Shown here in pieces: positions 15,911-25,005 of a stretch of DNA of 64,000 bases. How positions within the stretch are numbered: position 1 is the stretch's first letter; each line of letters begins with the position of its first letter. The notes beneath the pieces are model-generated. The model searched no databases. It saw nothing but the letters and a program-made list of their open reading frames with translations, and was not told the origin of the DNA. The position numbers and the translations under genes are program-made. This DNA is from Bradyrhizobium sp. NDS-1 (GTDB lineage Bacteria > Pseudomonadota > Alphaproteobacteria > Rhizobiales > Xanthobacteraceae), in contig NZ_CP136628.1 in NCBI RefSeq assembly GCF_032918005.1, positions 1,349,501 through 1,413,500 of the forward strand, read 5' to 3'.

Positions 15911-17755
15911 ATGGCCAGCCTGTCGGCCTCGAACCATGTCGCCCGGGTCTTGTCCGTCGCCAATCATGTGGCCGACGTCGATGCGTCTTCGCGGATTGCC
16001 AATTCCTGGCGGCGCTCCTTGATCAGCCACAAGCTCGATCCCGCCCGCCAGGGCCCGCCACAGACGCTGACCGAAGCCGAGTTCCGGCATGTCGCCCAGC
16101 CTATGGAGCAGACGATCCGGCTCGCCACGTCCGAGCTCGAGGATCTCGCCCGCGTGCTGCGGGAGGCCGGCTATTGCGTCAATCTTGCTGATGCGAACGC
16201 GACCATGCTGTTCAGCCGCTTGCCGGGCGAGGCCGACACTGAGATCTTCCTGCGCTGGAAGGTCTACACCGGCTCGAATTTTTCGGAGGCCCATGAAGGC
16301 ACCAACGGGCTCGGCACCTGCCTTGCAGAACAAAAGCCGATCCTGGTTCACCGCGATGAGCATTTTCGCGAACAGTGGGGCATCTTCTCCTGTGCAGTGA
16401 CGCCGCTGTTCGACCAGGCCGGCCGCATCGCGGGCGCGGTGAACATCACCTCGTGCCGCGACGACCTCAGCCGCGCCGCGCATCAGCTCGCGCTCGCGAT
16501 CACGATGCAGGCCACGCGCCGGATCGAGGGCGCGATCTTTCGCGACCATTTTCGTGACGCCTGGATCGCCACTGTGCCCGGTGATGGCGGCAGTGGCCTG
16601 CTCGCCTATGACGACGACCGCCGCGTCGTCGGCGCGTGCCGGTCCGCCCGCGCACTCCTGGGCCTCACCGACGGCTTGATCGCTTCCGGCATCGACCTGT
16701 CGCGCTACATCAAGTTCGACCATCACGCTGCGCGCGACGAGGGCGACATCGTCCAGCTGCGCCGCGCCGATGGCAGTCCGTTGGGACGGGGTCAGATCGC
16801 GCCGCCGCGGCGCGCGCGGCCGCTCAGCAAGCGCCGCGATCCGCCCGTTGATCGCTTCGATGCGCTGCACCGGCTCGCCGGCGGCGATCCCGGCCTGATC
16901 GGAAGCGTGAGACGGCTGAAGCGCATCGGCGACCACAATCTGCCGGTGCTGCTGCAGGGCGAGACCGGCGTCGGCAAGGACGTGTTCGCGTGTGCCATTC
17001 ACGCGGCGAGCAACCGGGCGCGCAACAATTATGTCGCGCTGAATTGCGCGGCGATGCCCGAGAGCCTGATCGACGCCGAGCTGTTCGGCTACGAGGCCGG
17101 TGCCTTCACCGGCGCGCGTCGCGACGGCTCGAAGGGCCTGATCGTGCAGGCCGACGGCGGTACGCTGTTCCTCGACGAGATCGGAGACATGCCGATCGCA
17201 CTGCAGACGCGCCTGTTGCGCGTGCTGGAAAACCGCGAGGTCTGGCCGCTCGGCGCGCTCAAGCCGGTCGCGGTCGACATCCGCCTCATCAGCGCCACCC
17301 ACCGCGATCTCGGCCGCCTGGCGGAGGAGGGCGCCTTCCGCGCCGATCTCTATTTTCGCCTGCGCGGCCTGGAGGTGCGTTTGCCGGCGCTGCGCGAGCG
17401 CGCCGACCGGGAGGACATCATTCGCCAGATCGCGCGCGAGGAGGCATCGAACTGCCGCTTCTCGGACGAGGCGTGGTCGCAGCTCTCGGCATATCCCTTT
17501 CCCGGCAATATGCGCCAGCTTCGCCACGTGCTGCGGCTCGCCGGCTGCACCGCGGAGAACGGCGTCATCACCGATGCGGACCTCGATCTGCCGCCGTTCG
17601 GCGGACAGGCGACGGAGCCGGATCTTGCGAGTGCCGAACGCGCCACCATCGTCGAAGCCTTGCGCCAGCATGGCGGCCGCGTCACTGAGGCGGCGCGCGC
17701 CCTGAAGCTCAGCCGCGCCACGCTGTACCGAAAGATCAAGCAACTGAAGATCTAG
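15911..17755 (+). CDS. Sigma-54-dependent transcriptional activator, AcoR type
   Basis: 614 residues; ATG at 15911 with GGTGGAG nine bases upstream. A GAF-like sensor occupies about 60-200 (GTNGLGTCLAE is the AcoR-type signature). The AAA+ domain has Walker A GETGVGKD near 350, the sigma-54 contact loop GAFTGA at 397-402, and LFLDEIGDM as Walker B. A Fis-type helix-turn-helix closes the protein (AARALKLSRATLYRKIKQL). It would remodel sigma-54 polymerase in response to a small effector. Its place behind the acyl-CoA carboxylase makes that gene a candidate target, though I found no convincing -24/-12 promoter in front of either gene. Confidence 0.92.
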   Translation: MASLSASNHVARVLSVANHVADVDASSRIANSWRRSLISHKLDPARQGPPQTLTEAEFRHVAQPMEQTIRLATSELEDLARVLREAGYCVNLADANATMLFSRLPGEADTEIFLRWKVYTGSNFSEAHEGTNGLGTCLAEQKPILVHRDEHFREQWGIFSCAVTPLFDQAGRIAGAVNITSCRDDLSRAAHQLALAITMQATRRIEGAIFRDHFRDAWIATVPGDGGSGLLAYDDDRRVVGACRSARALLGLTDGLIASGIDLSRYIKFDHHAARDEGDIVQLRRADGSPLGRGQIAPPRRARPLSKRRDPPVDRFDALHRLAGGDPGLIGSVRRLKRIGDHNLPVLLQGETGVGKDVFACAIHAASNRARNNYVALNCAAMPESLIDAELFGYEAGAFTGARRDGSKGLIVQADGGTLFLDEIGDMPIALQTRLLRVLENREVWPLGALKPVAVDIRLISATHRDLGRLAEEGAFRADLYFRLRGLEVRLPALRERADREDIIRQIAREEASNCRFSDEAWSQLSAYPFPGNMRQLRHVLRLAGCTAENGVITDADLDLPPFGGQATEPDLASAERATIVEALRQHGGRVTEAARALKLSRATLYRKIKQLKI

Positions 17756-17846
17756 ACGGCGCAGTAGCGGCCAATTGCATGCGGCACGCTTTCCCCTTGC
17801 GGAAGCAGGGTCTCTTCCGCGAAACGCGGATATCGCAGGTGGCAAA

Positions 17847-17897
17847 GCGAAGCGTGCCCACCACCTTTATTGTGGTGTCTGACGGATGGTGGGCAAG
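17847..17897. repeat. Short intergenic repeat with GTGCCCACCACC
   Basis: GCGAAGCGTGCCCACCACC at the left and GGTGGGCA at the right form an interrupted palindrome, with a nested CACCAC/GTGGTG. It resembles a short element I recall from Bradyrhizobium intergenic regions. It lies just beyond the stop of the leftward flavin reductase. Confidence 0.35.
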
Positions 17898-17899
17898 GC

Positions 17900-18463
17900 C
17901 TACGAAAAATCTGTCCAGCTCAGATGGCGCGAATCGATGTCGCCGACCGTCACGGTCTCGCGCATCTCTTGCGGCGTGTGAAAACTGCTGCGCAGGTACA
18001 CGAGCGCCCGTGCCGCCTCCTCATGCGACACGCCGCGCACCTCGCCAACGAAAATCGAATGCGTCGCGGTCTCGAACTCCCGCGCCAGAACGCAATCGAA
18101 CGCGGCGACGGCGTCGGCCAGCATCGGGGCACCGGTCGCGCCGCGCGTCCACTGCCCGAAGGTGAAGCGGTCGTCGCCGTTGACGCCCTTCTGGCCGCTG
18201 AAGGTGAGCGCGAGCAACGCGTGATCCTCGTGCAGGAAATTGATCGCGAAGGCGCCTTCCTCGCGGATGCGTGCATGTGCGCTGGCGTTGCGGTTGACGC
18301 AGACGATCAGCGAGGGCGGCGAGTCCGACAGCGAGCAGGCCGAGGTCACGGTCAATCCCGTGCGCTTGCCGTGTTCGGCGCCCACCGTGACCAGCGCGAC
18401 GGCGCCGGCGCATTGGCGCATCGCCTGCTTGAAATCCTTGGCGTCGACAGGTTTGGCGTCCAC
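17900..18463 (-). CDS. Flavin reductase-like FMN-binding protein
   Basis: 187 residues from the GTG at 18463, chosen because GGAG lies six bases upstream and because a perfect palindrome fills the DNA just beyond it. It belongs to the flavin reductase/HpaC-like split-barrel family: FKQAMRQCAGAVALVTVG at the start, TGLTVTSACSLSDSPPSLIV as the flavin-binding core, and FAINFLHEDH. Such proteins use NAD(P)H to reduce free FMN or FAD for a partner oxygenase. The partner is probably the luciferase-like protein encoded directly upstream on the same strand. Confidence 0.88.
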   Translation of the reverse strand: MDAKPVDAKDFKQAMRQCAGAVALVTVGAEHGKRTGLTVTSACSLSDSPPSLIVCVNRNASAHARIREEGAFAINFLHEDHALLALTFSGQKGVNGDDRFTFGQWTRGATGAPMLADAVAAFDCVLAREFETATHSIFVGEVRGVSHEEAARALVYLRSSFHTPQEMRETVTVGDIDSRHLSWTDFS

Positions 18464-18482
18464 GGAAATCTCCGAAATTGCT

Positions 18483-18512
18483 GCGGGTGCGGCACGATCG
18501 TGCCGCACCCGC
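18483..18512. terminator. 30-base perfect palindrome between the oxidoreductase genes
   Basis: 15 bases (18483-18497) are followed immediately by their exact reverse complement (18498-18512), all GC-rich except the ATCG centre. It lies six bases past the stop of the luciferase-like gene and 20 bases before the flavin reductase start. It may be an attenuating hairpin that sets the ratio of the two proteins, or an operator. There is no T run. Confidence 0.6.
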
Positions 18513-18518
18513 GTCGGG

Positions 18519-19616
18519 TCAAGCCGCCTTCTTCGCGGAGCCGAGATGCTTCAGGCGCGGCATCACCTCGTTCTTCAGCAGCGACAGTGAATGGTGCCAG
18601 GCCTCGGCCTTGTGCTTGTAGTCGAAGCCGAACACCAGGAGCACGCCGAAGCCGCCGACCTCGTCGTAGATCTTCTCGATCTTCTCGGCGACGGTCGCGG
18701 GCGAGCCGACGATCCAGTTCCGCTTGGCGCAATATTCGACGGTGACGTCGCTGTCGGCCACGTCTGGCGCGTGCTTCAGATAGTCCTTGAAGCCGAAATG
18801 ACCTAGCAGCGGCAGGAAGTACTCGCTCATCATCCGGCCCATCATGTCGCCGGTCGAGAGCCTCCAGGCCTCTTCATCCGTGTCGGCGACGAACACCTCG
18901 CGCACGAGGCGCCAGTCCGCGCGGTTCGGCTTGCGCCCGGTCTTGGCGGCGCCGATCTCGACGGAGTCCCAGTGGCTGCCGACATAAGCCGGGTTGAGGT
19001 TGAGGCTCATCGGGATGAAGCCGCGCTCTCCCGCGAGCTTCAGCGTGTCCGAGTTCTTCGAGAGACCAGCGACGCCGATCGGCGGATGCGGCGCCTGCAA
19101 CGGCTTGATGTGCGGCTTGAGGAAGTCGAACATCGTGTCCGGCTTGGTCACCGTCCAGAACTTGCCCTTGTAGGTGAAGGGTGCGGGATCGGACCAGAGC
19201 TTCAAAATGATCTCCAGCGCCTCGCGGGTCATGTCGCGGTTCTGCCCGCTCATGCCGTCGACGTTGAACATCGCCCAGTCGCTCGGCAGGCCCGACGCTG
19301 CGACGCCGAAATTGAGCCGGCCCTCGGAGAGATGGTCGAGCATCGCGACGCGGTTGGCGAGCTCGGCCGGGTGATGGTAGGGCAAAAGGAACCCGCCCGG
19401 CCCGATGCGAAGCTTCTTGGTCTGCATCAGCGCCTGCGCAATCAAGAGGTCCGGTGTGGGATTGGGTTCCCAGGGCGCGGTGTGGTGCTCGCCGACCCAG
19501 GCCTCCTGATAGCCGAGCTCGTCGAGCCAGCGCATGACCTGCAGGTCCCAGTCGTGTCCTTCCTTCAGGCCGCACTCCGGCGGATGCGAAGGCATCGTGA
19601 AATAGCCGATCTCCAT
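18519..19616 (-). CDS. LLM-class flavin-dependent monooxygenase (luciferase-like)
   Basis: 365 residues from the ATG at 19616, which has GAGGA upstream; an ATG four codons earlier has no such site. Bacterial luciferase-like barrel: MEIGYFTMPSHPP, EAWVGEHHTAPWEPNP, RIGPGGFLLPYHHPAELANR, LDHLSEGRLNFGVAAS. It should use reduced flavin and oxygen to oxidise an organic substrate. With the flavin reductase gene downstream it forms a two-component monooxygenase. The substrate is unknown. The dgo genes start divergently 236 bases away, and the regulatory region is shared. Confidence 0.88.
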   Translation of the reverse strand: MEIGYFTMPSHPPECGLKEGHDWDLQVMRWLDELGYQEAWVGEHHTAPWEPNPTPDLLIAQALMQTKKLRIGPGGFLLPYHHPAELANRVAMLDHLSEGRLNFGVAASGLPSDWAMFNVDGMSGQNRDMTREALEIILKLWSDPAPFTYKGKFWTVTKPDTMFDFLKPHIKPLQAPHPPIGVAGLSKNSDTLKLAGERGFIPMSLNLNPAYVGSHWDSVEIGAAKTGRKPNRADWRLVREVFVADTDEEAWRLSTGDMMGRMMSEYFLPLLGHFGFKDYLKHAPDVADSDVTVEYCAKRNWIVGSPATVAEKIEKIYDEVGGFGVLLVFGFDYKHKAEAWHHSLSLLKNEVMPRLKHLGSAKKAA

Positions 19617-19802
19617 GGGTTTCCTCATCTGGTGTTGACGCGTCTTGTCGCGCGTTGACGGATGTCAGTGCCGACCCATGAGCAAGCGGTGTGCCAGCGC
19701 GGCAGCGTCTCCGGCCTGCCAGAAAAGGCTGGTTTGCGGCGGCAATAGCCGATATCCCGGGGCGGATTTGCCAAGCGTCCGTCTCATTGTCGCGAGACGG
19801 CG

Positions 19803-19821
19803 TCTTGTCGGTGAGACAAGA
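19803..19821. promoter_or_regulatory. Candidate operator in front of dgoK
   Basis: TCTTGTC (19803-19809) and GACAAGA (19815-19821) form a perfect seven-bp inverted repeat with a five-base spacer, 31 bases before the dgoK ATG. Related TTGTCGCGAGAC and TTGAGACGAGG stretches flank it. The layout suits a dimeric repressor, but no regulator gene for it is in the window. Confidence 0.45.
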
Positions 19822-19852
19822 ATTTGGCGTTGAGACGAGGACACGCGTTGAG

Positions 19853-20767
19853 ATGACCGAACCCGCTTATGTCGCGGTGGATTGGGGCACCAGCAGTTTT
19901 CGCTTGTGGCTGGTCGATCGAGCCGGCCAGGTGCTGGCCGAGCGCCGCAGCGATGAAGGCATGCTGGCGGCGGCGAAGACCGGCTTTCCTGCCGTGCTGC
20001 AAGCGCATCTTGCGGCGGTCGAAGCGCCGGATCATCTGCCGGTTCTCGTCTGCGGCATGGCCGGTGCCAAGACCGGCTGGGTCGAAGCCGGCTATGTCGA
20101 CACGCCGGCGCCGCTCCCGACAGTCTTGAAGCAGGCCGTGCGCGTCCCGGGCGAAGCCCGCGACATCCGGATCCTGCCGGGCATCGCGCAGCGTGACGCC
20201 GGCGCGCCGGACGTCATGCGCGGAGAGGAAACGCAGCTGCTCGGCGCGCTCGGCTTTGAAGCCGCCGGCGAGGCGCTGGTGTGCATGCCCGGCACGCATT
20301 CGAAATGGGTGCGCGTCAAAGGCGGCATTGTCGAACGTTTCTCCACCTTCATGACCGGTGAGCTTTTCAGCGTGGTCTCGCGCGAGACCATCCTGTCGTT
20401 TGCGGTTGCGGGCGCTGACGAAGCCGAGGACGTGGCGAGCTTCAAGGCGGCGGTCAAGGCCGCATACGCGGCGCCGGCCTTCACCGCCAATCTGTTGTTC
20501 GGTGCGCGGTCGCGCCAGCTTCTATTCGGCGGCACGCCGGCTGCTGCGCGCGAGACGCTGTCGGGCACGTTGATCGGTGTCGAGCTCGCGGCCGGGCTCT
20601 CCGGCACCGTGCCGCAGGCGGGCGTCAAGCTGATTGCCTCGGGGCGGCTGGCGATGCTGTACCGCCACGCCTTCGACGCCTTGTCGGTCACCGCGCATCC
20701 GGTCGATGCGGATGAAGCGGTCCGCCGCGGCCTGTCGATGGCGGCTGCCGCGATCTGGATGAAATAG
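19853..20767 (+). CDS. dgoK: 2-dehydro-3-deoxygalactonokinase
   Basis: 304 residues. YVAVDWGTSSFRLWLVD is the phosphate-binding start of DgoK proteins. VCGMAGAKTGWVEAGYVDTP, RGEETQLLGAL, MPGTHSKWV and FMTGELFSVV follow in the family order. It phosphorylates 2-keto-3-deoxygalactonate with ATP in the De Ley-Doudoroff galactose/galactonate route. The aldolase that uses the product is the next gene, 12 bases downstream. The ATG at 19853 follows a probable operator. A dehydratase or sugar dehydrogenase is not adjacent; an enolase-superfamily gene at 56412-57515 and an SMP-30 gene at 58665 could supply earlier steps, but this is speculative. Confidence 0.93.
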   Translation: MTEPAYVAVDWGTSSFRLWLVDRAGQVLAERRSDEGMLAAAKTGFPAVLQAHLAAVEAPDHLPVLVCGMAGAKTGWVEAGYVDTPAPLPTVLKQAVRVPGEARDIRILPGIAQRDAGAPDVMRGEETQLLGALGFEAAGEALVCMPGTHSKWVRVKGGIVERFSTFMTGELFSVVSRETILSFAVAGADEAEDVASFKAAVKAAYAAPAFTANLLFGARSRQLLFGGTPAAARETLSGTLIGVELAAGLSGTVPQAGVKLIASGRLAMLYRHAFDALSVTAHPVDADEAVRRGLSMAAAAIWMK

Positions 20768-20779
20768 AAGGATCTCGAG

Positions 20780-21412
20780 ATGACCGTCCCCTTTCCGCCG
20801 ATGCAGCGGCCGCTGGTCGCGATCCTGCGCGGCATCAAGCCCGAGGAGACCGAGGCCATCGTCGGCGTGCTGATAGAAGCCGGCATGACCGCGATCGAGA
20901 TCCCGCTGAACTCGCCCGATCCATTCCGCTCCATCGGGGCGGCCGTGAAGCAGGCGCCGGCAGGCGTGCTGATCGGCGCCGGTACGGTGCTGACCACCGC
21001 GGATGTCGATCGCCTCAACGACGTCGGCGGCAAGCTGATGGTCTCGCCGAATGTGGACACCCAGGTGCTGGTGCGTGCCCACCAGTACGCCATGGTGACG
21101 CTGCCCGGCGTGTTTTCGCCGACCGAGGCGCTGCTTGCCGCACGCTCCGGTGCGTCGGGGTTGAAGTTCTTTCCGGCGAGCGTGCTGGGCGCCTCCGGCA
21201 TTGCGGCGATCAGGGCGGTGCTGCCGTCAGGCGTGATGATCGCCGCCGTCGGCGGCGTCTCCGACCAGAACTTCGCCGAGTACATCAAGGGCGGCGTGAC
21301 CGCGTTCGGGCTGGGCTCCAGCCTCTACAAGCCCGGCATGAGCGCAACGGATGTAGCCGCTCGCGCAAAGGTGACGATCGCGGCTTACGATCGGGCGATC
21401 GCGAAAGACTGA
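20780..21412 (+). CDS. dgoA: 2-dehydro-3-deoxy-6-phosphogalactonate aldolase
   Basis: 210 residues, a complete KDPG/KDPGal aldolase barrel. ILRGIKPEE carries the phosphate/substrate Arg17, AIEIPLNSP carries the catalytic Glu40, and GLKFFPAS carries the Schiff-base Lys129. IPLNSP after the Glu is the form seen in DgoA rather than Eda. It splits 2-keto-3-deoxy-6-phosphogalactonate into pyruvate and glyceraldehyde 3-phosphate. It forms an operon with dgoK, 12 bases upstream. Confidence 0.93.
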   Translation: MTVPFPPMQRPLVAILRGIKPEETEAIVGVLIEAGMTAIEIPLNSPDPFRSIGAAVKQAPAGVLIGAGTVLTTADVDRLNDVGGKLMVSPNVDTQVLVRAHQYAMVTLPGVFSPTEALLAARSGASGLKFFPASVLGASGIAAIRAVLPSGVMIAAVGGVSDQNFAEYIKGGVTAFGLGSSLYKPGMSATDVAARAKVTIAAYDRAIAKD

Positions 21413-21492
21413 GCCGGCAATAAACAAGCCGTGATGCCGTCACGGTCGCGCGTTATCCTATCTTGCCGGACCAGCGAGATCAGGAGACCGAC

Positions 21493-23229
21493 ATGGCGAT
21501 CAACAACGTGGCCGATTTGTTCGTGGCAACGCTCGAACAGGCCGGTGTCAAGCGCATCTATGGCATCGTCGGCGACAGCCTGAACGCCCTGACCGAGGCG
21601 CTGCGCCGCCGCGGCACGATCGAATGGATCCATGTCCGCCACGAGGAGGTCGCCGCGTTCGCCGCCGCCGGCGAAGCGGAGATGACCGGGAGCCTTGCGG
21701 TCTGCGCGGGCTCCTGCGGCCCCGGCAATCTGCATCTGATCAACGGGCTGTTCGATGCGCATCGCAGCCGCGTTCCCGTGCTCGCGATCGCCGCTCAGAT
21801 CCCCACGGCCGAGATCGGCAGCGGCTATTTCCAGGAGACCCATCCGCAAAACCTGTTCCGCGAATGCAGCCATTATTGCGAGCTGGTCTCCGATCCGAGC
21901 CAGCTTCCCTTCGTGCTGGAGAACGCCATCCGCGCGGCGGTGGGCCTGCGCGGCGTCGCCGTCGTCGCCATGCCCGGCGACGTCGCGTTCCGCAGTCCCC
22001 CGAAGCGCGCGCTGTCGACGACGCGCGGCCTCAACGTGCCGGCGCCCAAGGTGGTGCCGCAGGCGGACGAGCTGCAGGCGCTCGCCGATTTCCTCAACGG
22101 TGCCGAGCGCATCACGTTGTTCTGCGGCCGCGGCTGCGCCGGCGCGCACGCGCCCTTGATGCAGCTGGCGGAGGCGCTGAAGAGCCCGATCGTGCACGCG
22201 CTCGGCGGCAAGGAGCATGTCGAATACGATAATCCCTACGACGTCGGCATGACCGGCTTCATCGGCTTCTCCTCGGGCTACGCGGCCATGCATGCCTGCG
22301 ACGCGCTGGTGATGCTCGGCACCGATTTTCCCTACAAGCAGTTCTTCCCGACCGACTGCCAGATCGCGCAGATCGACATCCGGCCGGAAAATCTCGGCCG
22401 GCGCTGCAAGATCGATCTCGGCCTCGTCGGCGACGTCAGGCTCACCATCGAGGCGCTGCTGCCGCTGCTGAAATCAAAGGCGCAGCGCAAGCATCTCGAC
22501 GACGCGGTCACGCATTACAAGAAGGCGCGCGAAGGTCTGGACTCGCTCGCCAGGGGTACGCCGGGAAGCAAGCCGATCCACCCGCAATATCTCGCAAAGG
22601 TCATCAGCGACCATGCTTCGGACGACGCCGTCTTCACGGCCGATGTCGGCACACCGACGGTATGGGCCGCGCGCTATCTCGGCATGAACGGCCGGCGACG
22701 GCTGATCGGCTCCTTCGTGCACGGCTCGATGGCCAACGCGATGCCGCAGGCGATCGGCGCGCAGGCGTCGCAGCCCGGCCGACAAGTGATCTCGCTCTCC
22801 GGCGACGGTGGCTTCACCATGCTGATGGGCGATCTGATCACGCTGACGCAGGAGAAGCTGCCGGTGAAGGTGGTCGTCTTCAACAACGGCGTGCTCGGCT
22901 TCGTCGCGCTGGAAATGAAGGCGGCCGGCTTCGTCGACACCAATGTCGACCTGGAGAATCCGGATTTCGCGGCGATGGCGCGCGCGATGAACATCTTTGC
23001 CAAACGCGTCGAGGATCCCGGCGAGCTTCCCGGTGCTGTCAAGGAGATGCTGGCGCATGACGGCCCGGCGCTGCTCGACGTCGTCACCGCCAAGCAGGAA
23101 CTGTCGATGCCGCCGACCATCACGGCCGAACAGGTCAAGGGTTTCAGTCTCTGGGTGCTGCGCGCGGTGATGAACGGCCGCGGCGACGAGGTGCTGGATC
23201 TCGCGAAGACGAACCTCTTGCCCCGTTAG
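21493..23229 (+). CDS. poxB: Thiamine-diphosphate enzyme, pyruvate:quinone oxidoreductase type
   Basis: 578 residues from the ATG at 21493 (AGGAG six bases upstream). Three-domain ThDP enzyme: the N-terminal PYR domain has the catalytic Glu at 51 in HVRHEE, then a FAD/central domain, then the PP domain with SGDGGFTML from 436 and VVFNNG, which bind thiamine diphosphate and magnesium. Length and the C-terminal extension that ends [20 protein letters not shown] resemble PoxB (572 residues in E. coli), which oxidises pyruvate to acetate and CO2 at the membrane. A related acetolactate-synthase-like activity cannot be excluded by reading. Its stop overlaps the convergent gene by four bases. Confidence 0.8.
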   Translation: MAINNVADLFVATLEQAGVKRIYGIVGDSLNALTEALRRRGTIEWIHVRHEEVAAFAAAGEAEMTGSLAVCAGSCGPGNLHLINGLFDAHRSRVPVLAIAAQIPTAEIGSGYFQETHPQNLFRECSHYCELVSDPSQLPFVLENAIRAAVGLRGVAVVAMPGDVAFRSPPKRALSTTRGLNVPAPKVVPQADELQALADFLNGAERITLFCGRGCAGAHAPLMQLAEALKSPIVHALGGKEHVEYDNPYDVGMTGFIGFSSGYAAMHACDALVMLGTDFPYKQFFPTDCQIAQIDIRPENLGRRCKIDLGLVGDVRLTIEALLPLLKSKAQRKHLDDAVTHYKKAREGLDSLARGTPGSKPIHPQYLAKVISDHASDDAVFTADVGTPTVWAARYLGMNGRRRLIGSFVHGSMANAMPQAIGAQASQPGRQVISLSGDGGFTMLMGDLITLTQEKLPVKVVVFNNGVLGFVALEMKAAGFVDTNVDLENPDFAAMARAMNIFAKRVEDPGELPGAVKEMLAHDGPALLDVVTAKQELSMPPTITAEQVKGFSLWVLRAVMNGRGDEVLDLAKTNLLPR

Positions 23230-23591
23230 CCCCGCTTCACTGAAGGCGCGGGCAGTTGCTCATGGCGGTGCTGGAAGCGTTGCCAGTGCAGCACGCTGCC
23301 GATCAGCAGCGCCGGCAGGAAGCCGAGCACGATCAGGAAATGCGGGAGCTGCGTCGGCGAAACAAAGGCGATGGCGATGTCCGAGATCAGCCAGAGTGCT
23401 GAGAACATCACCGCAAAGTCGGTTCGCGCGCACCGTAAATAGTAGAACACGGCAGTGACGACCATCGCGGGGCCGATCGCAACGCCGATCATGATCGCGG
23501 TCAGCTCCTTCGGCGTCAACGCGTCGAGCATCATCGAGGCCAGCAGCCAGAGTGCGGCGAACATGGCAACGATGTCGAGCGGGTGCCGCAA
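23226..23591 (-). CDS. Small membrane protein made of two similar halves
   Basis: 121 residues with about four transmembrane segments. Residues 6-53 ([20 protein letters not shown]...) align without gaps to residues 58-105 ([20 protein letters not shown]...), so the protein arose by internal duplication of a two-helix unit; each half ends in an Arg. The TTG at 23591 is used because AGAGG lies seven bases upstream. Function unknown. The stop codon overlaps that of poxB on the other strand. Confidence 0.72.
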   Translation of the reverse strand: MRHPLDIVAMFAALWLLASMMLDALTPKELTAIMIGVAIGPAMVVTAVFYYLRCARTDFAVMFSALWLISDIAIAFVSPTQLPHFLIVLGFLPALLIGSVLHWQRFQHRHEQLPAPSVKRG

Positions 23592-23658
23592 TCCAATACC
23601 TCTCGCAGGGACGCGCTATCGTTGTGGCCGGAACTGCGGCCGTCAAGTCAAAAGCCGC

Positions 23659-24567
23659 TTATTCCTCGTCACTTCCCGGCGTCGGGCGCAGCATGAAGTG
23701 ACCGAAGGCGGTGGCGATCGGCTTGTTCGCATCGTCCTGCCAGGCGCGCGCCTCGAATGCGACGATGCGCCGGCCCTGCTTCACGATCGAGACATCGGCG
23801 AACGTATCGAGTGCGCGGCCGGAGCGCAGGTAGTTGACGGTGAGCCCGATCGGCTTGGGCGGTGCGGCGATGCCGAGCTCGCGCCCGACGCCGATGACGG
23901 CCGTCGTCTCGAGAAAGGCGCCGGTCATGCCGCCATGGATCGCGGGCAGGATCGGGTTGCCGATGATCTTTGGCGAGAACGGCATCGTCAGCGTGCCGTC
24001 GGCGTTGACGCGGATGCCGAGCCAACGCGCGAACGGGCTGCGCGCGAACGGCCCGTCCGGATCCTCCGGCGTCTCCAGCGCCGGTATGTCCAGCGCATTC
24101 ATCCTGCGATCGGCGAGCATGTTGGTGCGGTTGGCGCCGATCATGAAGCAGGCGGTCGCGGTCGCCACCGGATCGTCCTCGGACTCCTGGTAGGCCGTCG
24201 AGCGCACGAAGGCGATCGAGCGCGTGGTGCGGTAGCAGACCGAATGCGCCTTGATGTCGAGGCCCGGCGTCGCCGGCTTCTGGTAGTCGATGCGCAGGTC
24301 GAGTGTCGCGATCGCGCGCGTGCCGTCGAGCGCGAGCTGCACCGCCATGCCGCAGCTCTCGTCCAGCATCGCGGTGACGACGCCTCCGTGCAGCACGCCG
24401 GTCTCGGTGTCGCCGACGAAGACGGGCCGGTAGGGCAGGCTGGACCATGCTTCAGCCGGCGCGAAACGGTCAAGCTGGAGCCCGCTGATATGGCCGTAGT
24501 CGGAACGCCGGCCGCGGATCGCCTCGGCGAGTTCCTCGAACTGGAGCGTGGTCGGTATGGTGCTCAT
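23659..24567 (-). CDS. Double-hotdog PaaI-type acyl-CoA thioesterase
   Basis: 302 residues made of two hotdog domains. The first (about 40-145) has the PaaI signature HGGVVTAMLDESCGMAV and the second (about 170-290) has HGGMTGAFLETTAVIGV. Single-domain PaaI proteins work as multimers; here one chain supplies two folds. They hydrolyse aryl or acyl-CoA thioesters, releasing CoA. In both halves the acidic residue after HGG (Asp and Glu) that is usual for catalysis is kept. The gene stands alone; ATG at 24567. Confidence 0.85.
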   Translation of the reverse strand: MSTIPTTLQFEELAEAIRGRRSDYGHISGLQLDRFAPAEAWSSLPYRPVFVGDTETGVLHGGVVTAMLDESCGMAVQLALDGTRAIATLDLRIDYQKPATPGLDIKAHSVCYRTTRSIAFVRSTAYQESEDDPVATATACFMIGANRTNMLADRRMNALDIPALETPEDPDGPFARSPFARWLGIRVNADGTLTMPFSPKIIGNPILPAIHGGMTGAFLETTAVIGVGRELGIAAPPKPIGLTVNYLRSGRALDTFADVSIVKQGRRIVAFEARAWQDDANKPIATAFGHFMLRPTPGSDEE

Positions 24568-24684
24568 GGGAACGTTCTAGACCAGTGTCGGGCGCCGCGC
24601 AAAACCCCTGAAGGGGCCTCGACAGAGCGGGCCGAAGCGTCGATGGTGGGCGCTTCGTTCGTCGTTTAGCTGCAAGGAGCGCCC

Positions 24685-25005
24685 ATGGCCGACCCCGAAA
24701 CGCCCGCCGCCAATCAGGGGCCCGTCACCATCTCGAGCTCCAGCTCGGAGCGGGCGCCGATCATCTATTTCGACGGTGCGTCCTGCTTCGGCCATCACAA
24801 CGGCGCGATCCAGATCGAGCTCGCCGCGAACCTCCTGATGCCGGTCGGCGCCGCCGTCAGGGTCGACGTGGTCCAGACCGCGCACCTGCGTTGCAGCGTC
24901 GCCGCAGCGCTGGCGCTGCGCGAAGCGCTCGAAAAGGCGCTGGCGATGTACAAGCAGGGCCAGCAGCAGCCGGCGGCGGAAGAGATTCCGGCGGTGAAGA
25001 ACTGA
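24685..25005 (+). CDS. Conserved-looking hypothetical protein
   Basis: 106 residues with AAGGAG six bases before the ATG. After a Ser-rich leader comes a compact core, IIYFDGASCFGHHNGAIQIELAA and VVQTAHLRCSVAAALALREAL, ending in a helix. The pattern (strand, HHNG turn, strand, LRCS) resembles small alphaproteobacterial proteins of unknown function. No signal peptide or membrane helix. It is divergent from the thioesterase, with about 117 bases between the starts. Confidence 0.72.
   Translation: MADPETPAANQGPVTISSSSSERAPIIYFDGASCFGHHNGAIQIELAANLLMPVGAAVRVDVVQTAHLRCSVAAALALREALEKALAMYKQGQQQPAAEEIPAVKN

Noticed and set aside
15524..17845. A 773-codon minus-strand frame against the sigma-54 activator
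   Set aside because: Shadow of a clearly coding gene; no motifs.
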